DNA from: Planktomarina sp.
Lineage (GTDB): Bacteria; Pseudomonadota; Alphaproteobacteria; Rhodobacterales; Rhodobacteraceae
DNA: 11,394 bases
Assembly: GCA_022425445.1 (NCBI GenBank)
Contig: JAKMFM010000066.1
Location: 1-11,394 of the forward strand
Direction: 5' to 3'
The notes beneath the pieces are model-generated. The model did not search any database and was not told the DNA's origin. It saw nothing but the letters and a program-made list of their open reading frames with translations. Position numbers and translations under genes: made by a program. Shown here piece by piece: positions 1-6,540 of the stretch (positions are counted from its first letter, which is position 1; each line of letters starts with the position of its first letter).

Positions 1-321
1 GACCACAAGGCGGCCATGGGGCATTTGACAGCCTTAACGGATCACGCTCCAGAATTTGCCGAAGGGTGGAGCCTCAGTGCGGTCACCTTGTTTAATATGG
101 GTAAAGTTGGTCCAGCGATGGCCGCAATTGAGCGCACTTTAACTCTTGAGCCACGTCATTTTGTGGCGCTGGAGGGGCTGGTGCTGATTTTCGATGGCGC
201 GGGGCTTTATGAAGAGGCTTTCGAGATCCTGCATCGAATTGAGGCTATACATCCTCACGCCGAGATTCTATCAAACGCGCGCGCGCGCCTTAAAGCAAAA
301 ACCCTAGGGCAAGCCCTGTAA
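1..321 (+). CDS. TPR-repeat protein, C-terminal part (5' end outside window)
   Basis: The reading frame is open from base 1 and ends at TAA 319-321, so the gene begins upstream of the window; the in-frame ATG at 16 is probably internal. The visible 106 residues are helical, with the small/large residue spacing of tetratricopeptide repeats: one repeat around AEGWSLSAVTLFNMGKVGPA, followed by a helix rich in acidic and hydrophobic residues ending near LEPRH, and a second repeat around GLYEEAFEILHRIEAIHPH. TPR proteins act as protein-binding scaffolds; no catalytic motif is visible. Only 19 bp separate its stop from the helicase start, so the two genes are probably co-transcribed. The partner and exact role cannot be told from this fragment. 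Confidence 0.8.
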   Translation, partial: DHKAAMGHLTALTDHAPEFAEGWSLSAVTLFNMGKVGPAMAAIERTLTLEPRHFVALEGLVLIFDGAGLYEEAFEILHRIEAIHPHAEILSNARARLKAKTLGQAL

Positions 322-332
322 ACCCTTAAGGG
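302..332. repeat. Cluster of short palindromes at the TPR stop / helicase start
   Basis: Three short inverted repeats lie in 31 bp: CCCTAGGG (302-309), AGGGC-aa-GCCCT (306-317) and CCCTTAAGGG (323-332). The last contains the AAGG (329-332) that is the best Shine-Dalgarno match for the helicase ATG at 341, at a spacing of 8 nt. Because CCCT and AGGG units occur several times, alternative pairings could expose or hide the ribosome-binding site. The sequences are seen directly; any regulatory effect is inference. Confidence 0.4.
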
Positions 333-340
333 ATTGGCCA

Positions 341-3163
341 ATGGCTCCGAATAATCGAATTGTGGCCGTTTTAGGTCCGACCAATACCGGCAAAACCCAT
401 TATGCCATAGAGCGGATGCTGGCGCATCGCACGGGCATAATTGGATTGCCGCTGCGTTTGCTGGCGCGCGAGGTCTACGACAAAATCGTAACGCTGCGGG
501 GGCCATCCGTTGTGGCTTTGGTCACCGGCGAGGAGCGCATTGTGCCGCCGCGCGCGAAATATTGGGTCTGTACGGTCGAGGCCATGCCAGAGGGCATGGG
601 ATGTGATTTTCTCGCGGTTGATGAAATTCAACTCTGCGCTGATCCCGAGCGCGGCCATGTTTTTACGGATCGATTGTTGCGCGCCCGCGGATTGCATGAA
701 ACGCTCTTTATGGGGGCAGAGACCATGCGAAAGGCCATTGCGGCCTTGGTTCCATCTGCGGATTTTATGCATCGGGAGAGATTTTCTGAGCTGAGCTACA
801 GCGGGCAAAAGAAAATCAGTCGCATGCCAGAACGCTCAGCCATCGTGTCGTTTAGCGTTGATAATGTCTATGGCATCGCGGAGCTTTTGAGGCGCCAAAA
901 GGGCGGGGCAGCGGTGGTCATGGGGGCGTTGAGCCCGCGGACGCGCAATGCGCAGGTTGATATGTATCAAAACGGTGATGTGGATTACCTCGTGGCCACA
1001 GACGCCATTGGCATGGGCCTCAATCTGGATGTGAACCATGTGGCCTTTTCGGCAACATCAAAATTCGATGGCAACCGAATGCGACCGCTTTTACCGACAG
1101 AATTGGCGCAAATCGCAGGTCGCGCGGGACGACATATGAACAATGGCAGCTTCGGCGTTACGGGTGAAGCTGCGCCTTTGCAGGATGAATTGGTTGAGGC
1201 GATTACCGAAAATCGCTTTGCGCCGCTGACCAAGCTTTATTGGCGCAATTCCAAGTTGCAATTTGGCTCCACCAAAGCGCTGATCTCGGCACTTGAGCAA
1301 CATACGAGCAATGAATGGCTAACGCGAGTCCGTGAAAGTTGTGATTTGGCTGCGCTCAAGGCTTTGGTACAAGACGCCGAAATTGCGGCGCGTGCCAGCG
1401 ATGGCGCCTCGGTTGCGTTGCTTTGGGATGTCTGCCGAATCCCTGATTTTCGGAGTATTTCAAACCGGCAACATGCCGAGCTTCTGGGTGTTATTTACAA
1501 CTATTTGCACGAAAAGGGGCAAATTCCGCAAGATTGGCTCGCGCGAAGCATAAATAGTTTGGATAATACCAAGGGTGACATTGACGCCCTGTCAAAAAGG
1601 TTAGCCTATATCCGCACATGGACCTATGTTGCGCAACGCAAAGGCTGGGCCCATGATCATGAGCATTGGCGCGAAGCGACCCGCGCCGTAGAAGACCGAC
1701 TGTCAGATGCGCTGCATATCGCACTGACCCAAAGATTTGTCGATCGGCGCACGTCAATTTTGATGCGGCGATTGAAACAGAAGGAGAGCCTCGTGGCCGA
1801 CGTGAATAAAGATGGTGAAGTAACCGTAGAAGGCCAGTTTGTTGGGCGACTTGAGGGATTTCAATTTCGACAAGACGCCAGCGCGTCCCCCGATGAGGCG
1901 AAGACCCTTCGCAGCGCCAGTCTGCAAGCCTTGGCTCCCGAGTTTCATCTTCGGGCGGATCGGATGTACAATGCGCCAGACACCGAAATTGATTTCACCG
2001 AACAAGGTGGATTGATGTGGGGCAGCTCGGCGGTAGGCAAGTTGATTGCTGGACCAAACGCGCTGAAACCGCATGTGCAGGCGTTCGTTGATGTAGAGGC
2101 TGGGCCAGAAGTGGCTGAGAAGGTTGTGCGCCGTCTGCAGCATTTCATTGATCGCAAAATATCCACTCTGTTTGAGCCATTGATAAACATGCAGCGCGAT
2201 GAAAGTCTCATGGGCATGGCGCGCGGTTTTGCGTTCCAGATGATCGAAGGCCTGGGTGTTTTGGATCGGGCCGATGTGGGTGAAGATGTGAAGTCTTTGG
2301 ATCAGGAGGCCCGCAGCTCATTGCGCAAGCATGGCATCCGATTTGGCCAGTTCACCATCTTCATGCCGCTGTTGCTTAAACCCGCGCCAACGCGTCTGCG
2401 ATTGTTGCTTTGGTCTTTGGCCTCGGGCCTGCAAGAATTTCCCGAGGCGCCCCCGCCAGGGCTGGTGACTGTTCCGACCGATGAGACAAAGCCTGCGGGT
2501 TATCACTTGAAATCTGGTTATAGAGCCGCGGGCCAGCGGGCTTTGCGTGTTGATATGGCGGAACGTCTCGCCGATATGCTGCGCACGCAGGATACGCGTG
2601 GCGGATTTGAAGCCACGGCAGATATGCTGTCGATCACGGGCATGACTTTGGAGCAATTTGCCGATTTGATGCAGGGTCTGGGCTATCGCGCGGAAAAGGC
2701 TGAGAGGATCAAAGTGAAAGCGCCTGCGGCCACACCGGTGGCGCAGGAACCTGCCAGCGATGCGGATGCGTCTGGTGATGGGCCTTCACAAGCCATCGAG
2801 ACCGCGCCAGAGGATGCGCCGACGGCGGAGGTTTCATCGGCAGATCCGGTAGCGGCCGCTGCGGCTGGGACGGATGCCACCGAAGCAGATGCTTCGAAGG
2901 AGGCGGCGGCCGTGGAAATGGAAGTCTATTATACATTCGCTTGGGGTGCGAAACGCGTGGACCGCTCGGCGGATGGTCCGCGCAAAGGTCACAAAGCACG
3001 CGGCAAGCCCAAGCAGGACCGAGGCGCGAAGGGCAAAGGCGGAAAGTCAGGCGGCAACTCCGGAAAGGCGGAACGGTTTGAAGCCCGGCCACCCAAACGC
3101 GACAAGCCGATTGATCCCGACAACCCCTTTGCCGCAGCCTTGATGGGCTTTAGCAAAAAGTGA
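341..3163 (+). CDS. Suv3-like superfamily 2 RNA helicase
   Basis: This is probably an ATP-dependent RNA helicase of the Suv3 group, cytoplasmic, acting in RNA turnover or processing. The SF2 motifs are in order: Walker A GPTNTGKT at residues 12-19, motif Ia LPLRLLA at 36-42, TGEER at 62-66, Walker B DEIQ at 94-97 (DEIQ rather than DEAD is typical of Suv3 relatives), GAET at 125-128, and motif VI QIAGRAGR at 257-264. A middle region of about 500 residues follows, with helical Suv3-type character but no motif I can name. The last 150 residues are low complexity: an Ala/Glu/Asp-rich stretch, then MEVYYTFAWG, then a Lys/Gly/Arg-rich basic segment, and finally DPDNPFAAALMGF. The basic tail probably binds RNA, and the final motif looks like a docking peptide. 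At 940 residues it is longer than mitochondrial Suv3, mainly because of this tail. The start at ATG 341 places Walker A close to the N-terminus, as expected. Its stop overlaps the start of the S4 gene. Confidence 0.9.
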   Translation: MAPNNRIVAVLGPTNTGKTHYAIERMLAHRTGIIGLPLRLLAREVYDKIVTLRGPSVVALVTGEERIVPPRAKYWVCTVEAMPEGMGCDFLAVDEIQLCADPERGHVFTDRLLRARGLHETLFMGAETMRKAIAALVPSADFMHRERFSELSYSGQKKISRMPERSAIVSFSVDNVYGIAELLRRQKGGAAVVMGALSPRTRNAQVDMYQNGDVDYLVATDAIGMGLNLDVNHVAFSATSKFDGNRMRPLLPTELAQIAGRAGRHMNNGSFGVTGEAAPLQDELVEAITENRFAPLTKLYWRNSKLQFGSTKALISALEQHTSNEWLTRVRESCDLAALKALVQDAEIAARASDGASVALLWDVCRIPDFRSISNRQHAELLGVIYNYLHEKGQIPQDWLARSINSLDNTKGDIDALSKRLAYIRTWTYVAQRKGWAHDHEHWREATRAVEDRLSDALHIALTQRFVDRRTSILMRRLKQKESLVADVNKDGEVTVEGQFVGRLEGFQFRQDASASPDEAKTLRSASLQALAPEFHLRADRMYNAPDTEIDFTEQGGLMWGSSAVGKLIAGPNALKPHVQAFVDVEAGPEVAEKVVRRLQHFIDRKISTLFEPLINMQRDESLMGMARGFAFQMIEGLGVLDRADVGEDVKSLDQEARSSLRKHGIRFGQFTIFMPLLLKPAPTRLRLLLWSLASGLQEFPEAPPPGLVTVPTDETKPAGYHLKSGYRAAGQRALRVDMAERLADMLRTQDTRGGFEATADMLSITGMTLEQFADLMQGLGYRAEKAERIKVKAPAATPVAQEPASDADASGDGPSQAIETAPEDAPTAEVSSADPVAAAAAGTDATEADASKEAAAVEMEVYYTFAWGAKRVDRSADGPRKGHKARGKPKQDRGAKGKGGKSGGNSGKAERFEARPPKRDKPIDPDNPFAAALMGFSKK

Positions 3164-3537
3164 GTGAGGCGAAACCGGGTCTCCGAATTGACAAATGGCT
3201 CTGGCAGGCCCGGTTTTTTAAGACGCGGAGCCTGGCGGCAAAGCTGGTGCAATCGGGGAAATTGCGGCTCAACGGTGATCTTATCTCTAAGCCGTCGCGT
3301 ATGGTCAGCGAGGGCGATGTGCTGACTTTCCCAAAGGCCTTGGACACCAGGGTGATTGAGGTGCGCGCGCTTGGTACGCGCCGCGGTCCCGCCCCCGAGG
3401 CCCAGGGCCTCTACCGTGATTTGGCGCCCCCGGAACCCAAGCCGGCATTCACTGCCAGCCCCAAGGCCGCTCACCGCCCTACGGCCCGTGAGCGCCGGGC
3501 CATTCAAAAATTTAAGCAAGGGCTTGAAGAGAACTAA
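3160..3537 (+). CDS. S4-domain RNA-binding protein, Hsp15-like
   Basis: A 125-residue protein with an N-terminal S4 RNA-binding domain (about residues 8-60: RIDKWLWQARFFKTR, then LVQSGKLRLNG and EGDVLTF) and a basic, proline-containing tail with RPTARERRAIQKF near the end. This layout matches the Hsp15/HslR family, which in E. coli binds free 50S subunits carrying stalled nascent chains. The GTG start at 3160 is chosen because it forms a GTGA overlap with the helicase TGA (3161-3163) and gives the usual Hsp15 N-terminus; no other start gives a full S4 domain. The overlap implies translational coupling to the helicase, so the two RNA-binding proteins are probably made together. Family assignment is firm; the ribosome-rescue role is transferred from E. 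coli. Confidence 0.88.
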   Translation: MSEAKPGLRIDKWLWQARFFKTRSLAAKLVQSGKLRLNGDLISKPSRMVSEGDVLTFPKALDTRVIEVRALGTRRGPAPEAQGLYRDLAPPEPKPAFTASPKAAHRPTARERRAIQKFKQGLEEN

Positions 3538-3605
3538 GTGAGGCACAACTTGCCAAAGAGCGGCTTGCGGTTTATGCGCTTGTCGAAGTCAAAGGAAACA
3601 CGATT

Positions 3606-3944
3606 ATGACATATGTTGTCACAGACAATTGTATCGCTTGTAAATACACAGACTGTGTTGAGGTCTGCCCAGTAGATTGTTTCTACGAGGGTGAAAACAT
3701 GTTGGTTATACATCCTGATGAATGTATCGATTGCGGCGTTTGTGAACCTGAGTGCCCCGCCGATGCTATTCGTCCAGATACCGAGCCGGATATGGAAAAA
3801 TGGGTGGATTTCAACCGGAAGTATTCCGAGGCTTGGCCTGTGATCGTAACAAAAAAAGACGAGCTTCCCGATGCGGAGGCCCGCGACGGCGAAGAGGGTA
3901 AGTTGGAGAAATATTTCTCTGAAACGGCCGGCGCTGGCGGCTAA
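3606..3944 (+). CDS. fdxA: 7Fe ferredoxin (one 3Fe-4S and one 4Fe-4S cluster), FdxA type
   Basis: This is a small soluble electron carrier of 112 residues. The Cys pattern matches the Azotobacter ferredoxin I / FdxA family: C9, C17 and C50 are placed to bind the 3Fe-4S cluster, and C21, C40, C43 and C46 the 4Fe-4S cluster, each set ending in CP. C12 and C25 are extra cysteines also common in this family. After the cluster domain comes a C-terminal extension with WVDFNRKYSEAWP, typical of proteobacterial FdxA. The ATG at 3606 is preceded by AAAGGA (3591-3596) at 9 nt spacing. It lies 68 bp after the S4 gene and 151 bp before carD, so it may have its own promoter. The redox partner is unknown from this context; no nitrogenase or other obvious user is nearby. 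Confidence 0.95.
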   Translation: MTYVVTDNCIACKYTDCVEVCPVDCFYEGENMLVIHPDECIDCGVCEPECPADAIRPDTEPDMEKWVDFNRKYSEAWPVIVTKKDELPDAEARDGEEGKLEKYFSETAGAGG

Positions 3945-4095
3945 ATAGCTACGCTTTATCAATCGCTAAAAATATGATATGCTTGACCAGATGAACAGCT
4001 GTTTTAACACAGTGCTGAGCGCATCCTCTTTAATCGGACCTTAAGGCTGGTTCCTTACAGCAGGTTCACCGGTGCGTCGGCGTGAAAGGACGAAG
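3945..4095 (+). promoter_or_regulatory. carD leader and likely promoter region
   Basis: These 151 bp between fdxA and carD hold no gene. A possible promoter is TTGACC (3983-3988) with a 16-nt spacer and TAACAC (4005-4010), which lacks the usual final T at -7. An alternative -10 is TATGAT (3973-3978), but it has no good -35. A perfect 10-bp palindrome, AACAGCTGTT (3994-4003), sits in the spacer of the first candidate and could be an operator. The core-element matches are weak, so the exact promoter is uncertain. Confidence 0.3.
4085..4090 (+). promoter_or_regulatory. Ribosome-binding site that fixes the carD start
   Basis: AAAGGA lies 5 nt before ATG 4096. A GTG further upstream at 4072 is in frame and would add eight residues, mostly charged (MRRRERTK), but it has no comparable Shine-Dalgarno sequence and would place this AAAGGA inside the gene. 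The ATG is therefore preferred. Confidence 0.7.
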
Positions 4096-4614
4096 ATGAG
4101 TAAAAAGAAACTTGATTTCCGTATTGATGAGTATGTTGTCTATCCTGCCCATGGGGTTGGCAAGGTCACTGCGGTTGATGAGCAAGAGGTTGCGGGTATC
4201 ACCCTTGAATTATTCGTCGTGGCTTTTGACAAAGACAAGATGACATTGCGTGTGCCAACTCATAAGGCGATTGAAGTGGGCATGCGCCCGTTGGCTACGC
4301 CAGATGTTGTGGCCCATGCCATGGCGATCCTTCGCGGTAAAGCGAAGGTGAAGCGGGCGATGTGGTCCCGCAGGGCGCAGGAATATGAGCAAAAGATCAA
4401 CTCTGGTGATTTGATTTCAATAGCCGAAGTGGTGCGTGATTTGCATCGCACCGATGACCAGCGCGAGCAAAGCTACTCAGAACGCCAGCTGTATGAGGCT
4501 GCACTTGAGCGTCTCACACGCGAGATTGCCGTGGTGAACGGAGCCGAAGAATCAACGGCGGGTCAAGAAATCACCGATGTGCTGATGTCGCGTGTGGTCC
4601 CGGCTGCCAGCTAG
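4096..4614 (+). CDS. carD: CarD/CdnL-family RNA polymerase-binding transcription regulator
   Basis: A 172-residue CarD-family protein. The N-terminal domain (about residues 8-66, with EYVVYPAHGVGKV at 12-24 and a following beta-barrel) is the RNA-polymerase interaction domain shared with Mfd. The C-terminal helical domain carries KRAMWSRRAQEYEQKINSGD; W90 in WSRR aligns with the tryptophan of mycobacterial CarD (W86) that wedges into the minor groove at the upstream edge of the -10 element. The family stabilises the open promoter complex at many housekeeping promoters. In Rhodobacter sphaeroides CarD is reported to help promoters that lack T at -7. The last 20 residues are loosely conserved and probably flexible. 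It converges on cobS, 71 bp away. Family assignment is very secure; the target set is inferred from relatives. Confidence 0.94.
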   Translation: MSKKKLDFRIDEYVVYPAHGVGKVTAVDEQEVAGITLELFVVAFDKDKMTLRVPTHKAIEVGMRPLATPDVVAHAMAILRGKAKVKRAMWSRRAQEYEQKINSGDLISIAEVVRDLHRTDDQREQSYSERQLYEAALERLTREIAVVNGAEESTAGQEITDVLMSRVVPAAS

Positions 4615-4633
4615 AGCGCGGCGGCACACCGCC

Positions 4634-4665
4634 CCCGTGCCAAACATCCATAGGATTGGCGCGGG
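4634..4665. terminator. Hairpin between convergent carD and cobS
   Basis: CCCGTGCCAA (4634-4643) pairs with TTGGCGCGGG (4656-4665): ten pairs, one of them a G-U wobble on the plus-strand transcript, around a 12-nt loop. It lies between two convergent genes, where a two-way terminator is expected. Neither side is followed by a clear T-run, so it is not a classic intrinsic terminator; it may instead stabilise a 3' end or work with Rho. A smaller GGCGG-caca-CCGCC hairpin sits just upstream at 4620-4633. Confidence 0.4.
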
Positions 4666-4685
4666 ATGCGTCTTCTGAGGTGAGC

Positions 4686-5438
4686 TCAAAGAAGGGCGAT
4701 CAGACCAATCAAAGCGCAGGTTTCGGCGCATTGCTGGCTCGCTCCTAAAATGTCACCCGTCTGCCCGCCGATTTTGCGTTTGGCAATGGTGGCAACAGCC
4801 AGACCACCGAGGGGCGCCCCGATCAAAGCTGGCCAAGCCCCGCTAAATACTGCAATTGTCCCCCCAAGAGCCACGGCCAGAATGGCTGTTTGCCGGGTGG
4901 GCCGGCCAACACTGGCTGACAATCCCTGGCTGCGGGCATTGGGCAGCGCTGCCATAATCGGCACCATAATGGCGCGAGACAGCGCCATGACGCCGAGGAT
5001 CGGCCAAAGGCTCTGTGCGGCCAGATGGCCATATAAAGTCGCTTGCAGGCCTATCACGCAGATCAGCCCAGCCACCCCATAGACCCCTACATGGCTGTCT
5101 TTCATGATGTCGAGGCGTTGCTGAAGGCTCCAGCCCCCCCAAAGCCCGTCCAAGCTATCGGCCAGCCCATCATGATGCATGGCACCTGTGATCCATACTG
5201 TTGTGCCGACCACCAGCAGGCCGGTGGCAAGGCTTGGCAGGCCCATCACCAGCCCCGCCCAACCGGCCAAAGCCGCGAGCGCTCCAAAGAGCGCTCCGGC
5301 CAGACCATAGGCCCAGCTTGTATGAGCGCCACGCGCTTGCGCCTTATGCACATCAACGCTTAAGGGCAAGCGGCTGAGCAGGCCGATTGCAGCCGGGATA
5401 TCGCCCCATTTTGGAATCCATGTGTCGGAGTTAGACAT
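4686..5438 (-). CDS. cobS: Adenosylcobinamide-GDP ribazoletransferase (cobalamin-5'-phosphate synthase)
   Basis: CobS joins alpha-ribazole or its 5'-phosphate to adenosylcobinamide-GDP, the final assembly step of adenosylcobalamin, at the cytoplasmic membrane. The 250-residue protein has the family landmarks: an N-terminal LLSRLPL, the acidic metal-binding segment HHDGLADSLDG at about 88-98, the DSHVGVYG segment, and near the C-terminus GGQTGDILGASQQ. The intervening segments are strongly hydrophobic (for example the AGALFGALAALAGWAGLVMG and LAVALGGTIAVF regions), in keeping with a polytopic membrane enzyme. Length is normal for the family. The start is supported by AAAGGA on the minus strand (plus-strand 5447-5452), 8 nt before the ATG. 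It is divergent from cobT, which makes its ribazole substrate. Confidence 0.95.
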   Translation of the reverse strand: MSNSDTWIPKWGDIPAAIGLLSRLPLSVDVHKAQARGAHTSWAYGLAGALFGALAALAGWAGLVMGLPSLATGLLVVGTTVWITGAMHHDGLADSLDGLWGGWSLQQRLDIMKDSHVGVYGVAGLICVIGLQATLYGHLAAQSLWPILGVMALSRAIMVPIMAALPNARSQGLSASVGRPTRQTAILAVALGGTIAVFSGAWPALIGAPLGGLAVATIAKRKIGGQTGDILGASQQCAETCALIGLIALL

Positions 5439-5521
5439 TCAGCTGGTCCTTTCGTCGCATTGGCTTATTCTGCGCTTCGGTAAACACAGTATCAACTGCA
5501 ATCAACGGATTTACATTCACC
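5439..5521. promoter_or_regulatory. Divergent cobS/cobT control region with a direct repeat
   Basis: These 83 bp separate the cobS and cobT start codons and must hold both ribosome-binding sites and probably both promoters. ATCAAC occurs at 5491-5496 and again at 5501-5506, separated by TGCA; the 10-bp period would put both copies on the same face of the helix. A possible minus-strand promoter for cobS reads TTGATA then, after 18 nt, AGAATA, and overlaps the first repeat. The space is too small for a complete cobalamin riboswitch (about 200 nt). Regulator and promoters are inferred. Confidence 0.35.
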
Positions 5522-6535
5522 ATGCGCGACATTTCTTCAGTAGCTGAGTTTCGTGACTTTATGCGCAATCTGCCTGGCGCGGATGACAGTGCTGGACAGG
5601 CTGCGGCAGAGCGCAATGGGCAGTTGACCAAACCACCTGGTGCATTGGGCGATTTGGAAGACTTGGCGATTTGGTACGCCTGTTGGTCAGGGCAGGCGCG
5701 GCCACGCATTGAAGCGCCTCAGGTTGTAATTTTCGCTGGAAACCATGGGGTTGCTGCCGCTGGCGTCTCGGCATTTCCGCCGGAAGTGACACAGCAAATG
5801 GTCTATAACTTCCAAGCGGGTGGTGCGGCGATCAACCAAATATCCAAGACCTTTGGCGCAAAAATGGACGTGGTCGCATTGGATCTGGCTCGGCCAACAC
5901 AAGATTTCACCCAGGGGCCCGCAATGACCGAGGCCGACTTGCTGTCCGCTTTGCAAACGGGCTGGCGGGCGGTGGACCCGCAGGCCGATTTATTTGTGGC
6001 CGGCGAAATGGGAATCGGCAACACAACGCCAGCTGCGGCGATTGCGGCGGCTTTGCTGGGCGGCACAGTTCAAGATTGGGTTGGGCGCGGCACGGGCGTG
6101 GACGATGCTGGTCTGGCCAAAAAATGTTCCATGGTCGAGGCGGGATTGGCTCGTCACGCTGAGATTTTGCATGATCCCCTGTCTGTATTACAGACACTGG
6201 GCGGGCGGGAAATTGCCGCCATGGCTGGGGCAATAGCGGCGGCGCGTGCCCATGGTGTTCCTGTGCTCTTGGATGGGTTCATTTGCTCTGCTGCCGCTTT
6301 GGTTTTACATGCCATGAACTCTGCGGCTTTGGATCACACGCAGGCCGGTCATAAAAGCGCTGAGGGCGCCCACGCGCGGCTTTTGGAGCATCTTGGCAAG
6401 ACACCATTGTTGTCACTGGGGCTGCGGCTGGGAGAAGGTTCAGGCGCGGCATTGGCCATAGGTGTTTTGAAAGGGGCGGTTGCCTGTCTTTCTGGCATGG
6501 CGACATTTGCGGAGGCTGGGGTGTCAGATGCCTGA
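5522..6535 (+). CDS. cobT: Nicotinate-nucleotide--dimethylbenzimidazole phosphoribosyltransferase
   Basis: CobT transfers the phosphoribosyl group of nicotinate mononucleotide to 5,6-dimethylbenzimidazole, giving alpha-ribazole phosphate, the activated lower ligand of cobalamin; it is a soluble cytoplasmic enzyme. The 337-residue protein shows the family signatures: KPPGALGDLEDLAIW near residue 39, FAGNHGVAAAGVSAFP (base-binding loop), GEMGIGNTTPAAAI, VLLDGFICSAAAL, and near the end LRLGEGSGAA, where E305 corresponds to the catalytic Glu (E317 in Salmonella CobT). Length is normal. The ATG at 5522 has only a weak GGA 12 nt upstream, but it gives the family's N-terminus. It is divergent from cobS and ends 5 bp before a convergent gene. 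Broad lower-base specificity is known for the family; the base used here cannot be read from sequence alone. Confidence 0.96.
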   Translation: MRDISSVAEFRDFMRNLPGADDSAGQAAAERNGQLTKPPGALGDLEDLAIWYACWSGQARPRIEAPQVVIFAGNHGVAAAGVSAFPPEVTQQMVYNFQAGGAAINQISKTFGAKMDVVALDLARPTQDFTQGPAMTEADLLSALQTGWRAVDPQADLFVAGEMGIGNTTPAAAIAAALLGGTVQDWVGRGTGVDDAGLAKKCSMVEAGLARHAEILHDPLSVLQTLGGREIAAMAGAIAAARAHGVPVLLDGFICSAAALVLHAMNSAALDHTQAGHKSAEGAHARLLEHLGKTPLLSLGLRLGEGSGAALAIGVLKGAVACLSGMATFAEAGVSDA

Positions 6536-6540
6536 GACAG

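Noticed and set aside
2709..3546. Long minus-strand open frames opposite the helicase tail and S4 gene
   Set aside because: They are antisense to two well-supported genes, have Pro/Arg/Leu-rich compositions typical of complement frames of GC-rich coding DNA, and show no recognisable motif.
3534..3962. Minus-strand 142-codon frame opposite fdxA
   Set aside because: It fully covers the clear ferredoxin gene on the other strand and has no family likeness.
4072..4095. GTG start for CarD at 4072
   Set aside because: It adds a short basic leader not seen in the family and ignores the better AAAGGA-ATG at 4096.
5491..5506. FNR-type site (TTGAT-N4-ATCAA)
   Set aside because: The two halves are in direct, not inverted, orientation, so they do not form an FNR/CRP-type dyad.
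5439..5521. Cobalamin riboswitch upstream of cobS or cobT
   Set aside because: The gap is only 83 bp and I see no B12-box-like block; a full riboswitch needs about 200 nt.
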